A stretch of DNA of 7,815 nucleotides from W0P28-013 sp963593685 (GTDB lineage Bacteria > Bacteroidota > Bacteroidia > Bacteroidales > Paludibacteraceae), in contig CAVBBP010000077.1 in NCBI GenBank assembly GCA_963593685.1, positions 1 to 7,815 on the forward strand, written 5' to 3'. Positions 5,144 through 7,815 of the stretch are shown piece after piece; the stretch's first letter is position 1; each line of letters opens with the position of its first letter. The position numbers and the translations under genes were made by a program. The notes beneath the pieces were generated by a model, which did no database searches, was not told the origin of the DNA, and worked only from the letters and a program-made list of their open reading frames with translations.

Positions 5144-7648
5144 TTACAAAAGCGTTTTCAGAATGTCGGCCAGTTCGTATTCGGTGTGAATCATCACTTG
5201 GCGCGGTTTGCTGCCGATGGCTGGCCCTACAATGCCTGCGGCTTCCAACTGGTCCATGATGCGTGCGGCGCGGTTGAAGCCGACCTCGAACTTGCGTTGC
5301 AGCATCGATGTGGAGCCCTGTTGCGACTGCACTACCCAGTGGGCGGCATCGTTAAAGAGCGCATCGAGTTTGCGCATATCCACCGAAGCGGCATCGCTGT
5401 CGCTGTCCGCCACATCGGGCTCTGGCAGAATGTAGGGTGCTTCGCAGCGGTTGTTCGCCGAATTGATGATAACGGGCGCCTCTTGGTCGGCAATGAACTT
5501 GACAATGCGCTCCACTTCGGGCGTATCGACAAAGGCACACTGCACGCGTGTCATGTCGCTGCCCTGCGAAAACAGCAGATCGCCCTTACCAATAAGTTGC
5601 TGTGCGCCAGGCGCATCGAGAATGGTTTGCGAGTCGATACGCGCCGACACTTTGAAGGCGATACGCGCTGGGAAATTGGCCTTGATCATACCCGTGATGA
5701 TGTTCACCGAGGGGCGTTGCGTGGCGATAATCATGTGTATGCCGATGGCGCGCGCCAACTGCGCAATGCGTGCTATAGGCGTTTCGATCTCTTTGCCAGC
5801 GGTCATTATCAGGTCGCCAAATTCGTCGATAACTACCACAATATAAGGCAGATAGCGGTGTCCGTTCTGCGGATTGAGTTGCCGTGCAACAAATTTTTCG
5901 TTGTATTCGCGAATGTTGCGCACATGCGCTATTTTCAGCAGGTCGTAACGCTGGTCCATCTCCTTGCAAATGCTGTTGAGCGTCTGTTTCACCTTGTCCA
6001 CATCGGTGATTACAGGCTCGTCCACATCGGGCAGTTCGGCCAAAAAGTGCTTTTCGATGTCGCTGTAAATGCTGAACTCCACTTTTTTCGGATCGACCAG
6101 CACAAATTTGAGTTGCGATGGGTGCTTTTTGTAGAGCAACGATGTGATGATGGCGTTCATACCAACCGATTTGCCTTGACCCGTTGCGCCAGCCACAAGC
6201 AGGTGCGGCATTTTCACCAAATCGAACATAAAAATGTCGTTTGTGATGGTGCGTCCCAGCGCAACTGGCAGTTCGAAATTGGCCTCTTGGAACTTTTTGG
6301 AGGCGATGGTCAGGCGCATCGAAACGGTGCGTGGGTGCAGGTTTGGCATTTCGATACCGATAGTGCCTTTGCCCGGAATCGGCGCGATGATACGAATGGC
6401 TTTTGCCGACAACGCCAGCATAATGTCCGCTTCGAGGTTGCGTATTTTGTTGATACGCACGCCATCTTCTGGCACAATTTCGTAGAGCGTTACCGTTGGG
6501 CCGATGGTTTCGTATATTTTTTTGATACCGATGCCAAAATTCTTCAGCGTTTTGATTATATTTTGCTGATTTTCAGTCTGTTCCTCCTTGGTTACGGTTT
6601 CGGTTTGTGCGCCGTAATCTTTCAACAAATCCAGTGTCGGATATTTGTAATCCCACCCTTTTTGCGGGTCGTAAGGGCCTTGCTCGGCCAGCGGATCGTA
6701 GGGTTTGTCCACAGAATCGTCGGTGTCGGTTGTGTCGATAGTTTCGATGTCGGCGGTGGGTTCGGTCTGCGCCTCGTCGGCGGTGTCGGTCGTTTCCACA
6801 GGAATATCAATGGGCGCATCGTCGCTCTCGTCGGTGTCGTCGTCGGTTACAATCGTCCAATTGTCCGTGTCTATCAATGTTGGCTCTATCACCTCTCCTT
6901 CGCTCTCGTCGGGTTGCGGTTCGGTGGCGTTTTCGTCTTCTGATTGGTCGTCGATGGCGGGTTCTTCCACCTTTTTGCGCCGATGCAGCAAGCGTTGCAA
7001 GGCGGGTACGGTAGAACTAAATGCGAACACGGCAAACAGCACGCCAGTGCCGATAATCAGCAAAAGTGTGCCGGGAAAACCGATATTGGCAGTGAGAAAT
7101 CCGTCGAGAAAACGGCCGTGCGCACCGCCAATCACAACATAGCAGTTGGCGCAGAGTTTGCCAAAACAGAAATCGAGCGTGAGCGACAGCCAAACGGTGA
7201 GAAATGCCGCCGAGAGAAACGCTTTCCAGAGGGGCAAAATCTTCACTTTCATCAGGCGCAGCGCCACCACCACCACAAACCACAGCGCAACAAATGTGGC
7301 TACGCCAAACCAGCGATTCACCAGCCGTTCGGAGATGACAGCGCCGCGGTAGCCCGTCCAGTTTTTGACGCTCGCATGGAGTTCGCGCAACGATTTTTCG
7401 GCTTGCACGCAAGTAGTTTTATCCGCGCCCTGCTCGTAGAGCGATTCCACTTTTAGGCGCATTTCGGGGTAACTTTTTATCACGCTCAAATCGTCGGCAC
7501 CTGTGAATAGGAACGATGCCATGGCCAACGCCAGATAGAGCGACAAGAACAGCAGCGCAATTCCTATTGCAAAGCAGACCCGTTCGTCGGTCAGCACCTG
7601 TTTCAATCTCGCCCAAAAGCCTGTTTTTTTCTGTTTTTCGTCTTTCAT
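5144..7648 (-). CDS. ftsK: FtsK/SpoIIIE DNA translocase
   Basis: This 834-residue septal ATPase pumps chromosomal DNA during division and should help resolve chromosome dimers. The N-terminus has four probable membrane segments (about 26-48, 115-131, 141-160 and 193-211), with a roughly 65-residue periplasmic loop after the first. A Thr- and acid-rich linker (about 227-318) leads to the motor. The Walker A motif is GATGQGKS at 487-494, the Walker B motif VVVIDEFGDL at 604-613, and ATQRPSVNIITG at 642-653 is a family signature. The C-terminal winged-helix gamma domain (about 765-834) contains FNRAARIMDQLEAAGIVGP (791-809), the part expected to read polar DNA guide motifs. I chose ATG at 7648. 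A TTG at 7678 would add ten residues encoded by a repeat-like palindrome, and ATG is the normal start here. All motor parts are intact. It is followed by lolA. Confidence 0.96.
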   Translation of the reverse strand: MKDEKQKKTGFWARLKQVLTDERVCFAIGIALLFLSLYLALAMASFLFTGADDLSVIKSYPEMRLKVESLYEQGADKTTCVQAEKSLRELHASVKNWTGYRGAVISERLVNRWFGVATFVALWFVVVVALRLMKVKILPLWKAFLSAAFLTVWLSLTLDFCFGKLCANCYVVIGGAHGRFLDGFLTANIGFPGTLLLIIGTGVLFAVFAFSSTVPALQRLLHRRKKVEEPAIDDQSEDENATEPQPDESEGEVIEPTLIDTDNWTIVTDDDTDESDDAPIDIPVETTDTADEAQTEPTADIETIDTTDTDDSVDKPYDPLAEQGPYDPQKGWDYKYPTLDLLKDYGAQTETVTKEEQTENQQNIIKTLKNFGIGIKKIYETIGPTVTLYEIVPEDGVRINKIRNLEADIMLALSAKAIRIIAPIPGKGTIGIEMPNLHPRTVSMRLTIASKKFQEANFELPVALGRTITNDIFMFDLVKMPHLLVAGATGQGKSVGMNAIITSLLYKKHPSQLKFVLVDPKKVEFSIYSDIEKHFLAELPDVDEPVITDVDKVKQTLNSICKEMDQRYDLLKIAHVRNIREYNEKFVARQLNPQNGHRYLPYIVVVIDEFGDLIMTAGKEIETPIARIAQLARAIGIHMIIATQRPSVNIITGMIKANFPARIAFKVSARIDSQTILDAPGAQQLIGKGDLLFSQGSDMTRVQCAFVDTPEVERIVKFIADQEAPVIINSANNRCEAPYILPEPDVADSDSDAASVDMRKLDALFNDAAHWVVQSQQGSTSMLQRKFEVGFNRAARIMDQLEAAGIVGPAIGSKPRQVMIHTEYELADILKTLL

Positions 7649-7657
7649 AAAGTGTGT

Positions 7658-7670
7658 CGTGCTACGCACG
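7658..7670. repeat. Small palindrome nine bases upstream of the ftsK start
   Basis: CGTGC (7658-7662) and GCACG (7666-7670) pair around TAC. In the ftsK message the hairpin would lie nine bases before the ATG, close to where the ribosome docks. Its GTGCG core is shared with the palindrome at 3622-3640. Confidence 0.6.
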
Positions 7671-7680
7671 GATTTCAAAT

Positions 7681-7726
7681 TTCAGAATTCAGAATTTCAA
7701 ATTTTATTTGATTATTTGGTTATTTG
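7681..7726. repeat. Heptamer and octamer tandem arrays upstream of ftsK
   Basis: Heptamers TTCAGAA / TTCAGAA / TTTCAAA (7681-7701) run into octamers TTTATTTG / ATTATTTG / GTTATTTG (7703-7726). No clear promoter for ftsK is visible between its start and the window end. Confidence 0.75.
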
Positions 7727-7731
7727 GAATT

Positions 7732-7748
7732 ATTATTCATTGTTCATT
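7732..7748 (-). repeat. Inverted partial copy of the 24-base dispersed repeat
   Basis: The reverse complement, AATGAACAATGAATAAT, equals the last 17 bases of the copies at 1381-1404 and 5008-5031. Confidence 0.75.
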
Positions 7749-7771
7749 GTTAATTATTTATTTTCTTGGTC

Positions 7772-7807
7772 ATAGCCCCCTTTCCCGTTTCCCCCGATAG
7801 GGGGAAA
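7772..7807. repeat. Dispersed palindromic repeat, copy 2
   Basis: Bases 7772-7797 match 3831-3856 exactly. The right part folds as TTTCCCCC (7788-7795), loop GATA, GGGGGAAA (7800-7807). It differs from copy 1 by one extra base in the loop and one extra A after the stem. The similarity also extends a little upstream (a TATTTT...GGT.ATAGCC pattern in both). Confidence 0.85.
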
Positions 7808-7815
7808 AGCCTTCG

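Noticed and set aside
5186..6943. Long open frame of 585 codons antisense to ftsK
   Set aside because: It lies wholly inside ftsK, whose motor motifs are intact. The predicted protein is rich in H, R, F and V with no recognisable domain, as expected for a shadow of a codon-biased gene.
7649..7678. TTG start giving a ten-residue longer FtsK
   Set aside because: TTG starts are uncommon in this group, and the added codons consist of a small palindrome. The ATG at 7648 begins a typical charged cytoplasmic N-terminus.

Overview
This window looks like chromosomal DNA from a member of the Bacteroidetes, most likely an uncultured Bacteroidales species. The evidence is a TAnnTTTG promoter element at 1273-1280, no Shine-Dalgarno sequence before the genes, a secreted nuclease with a C-terminal tail of the type IX secretion (T9SS) kind, and an FtsK and LolA-like protein encoded next to each other, as is common in Bacteroidales.

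Layout: four confident protein genes are separated by unusually long, AT-rich, repeat-filled spaces. A PlsC-like acyltransferase (111-974, +) is followed by a 662-base spacer holding a clear promoter and many short tandem repeats. Next is a 612-residue exported endonuclease I-type nuclease (1637-3475, +). Then comes an 842-base convergent spacer with a cluster of palindromes and one doubtful small ORF. A LolA-like periplasmic lipoprotein carrier (4318-4956, -) lies downstream of a full-length FtsK/SpoIIIE DNA translocase (5144-7648, -). The window ends in the repeat-rich region upstream of ftsK.

Three of the four products act at the cell envelope: phospholipid synthesis, lipoprotein transport to the outer membrane, and chromosome pumping at the division septum. 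The nuclease is probably secreted or surface-anchored and would degrade extracellular DNA. I see no operon linking all four. ftsK and lolA are co-directional but separated by 187 bases.

The genes themselves are ordinary for the group. The unusual material is between them: every intergenic space carries tandem repeats with a 7-9 base unit (or a 15-16 base double unit), plus dispersed palindromes and repeats that reach into or touch gene ends. One 17-base element overlaps the stop codons of both + strand genes. I found no CRISPR array, tRNA, rRNA or transposase gene, and no convincing new defence or mobile system.
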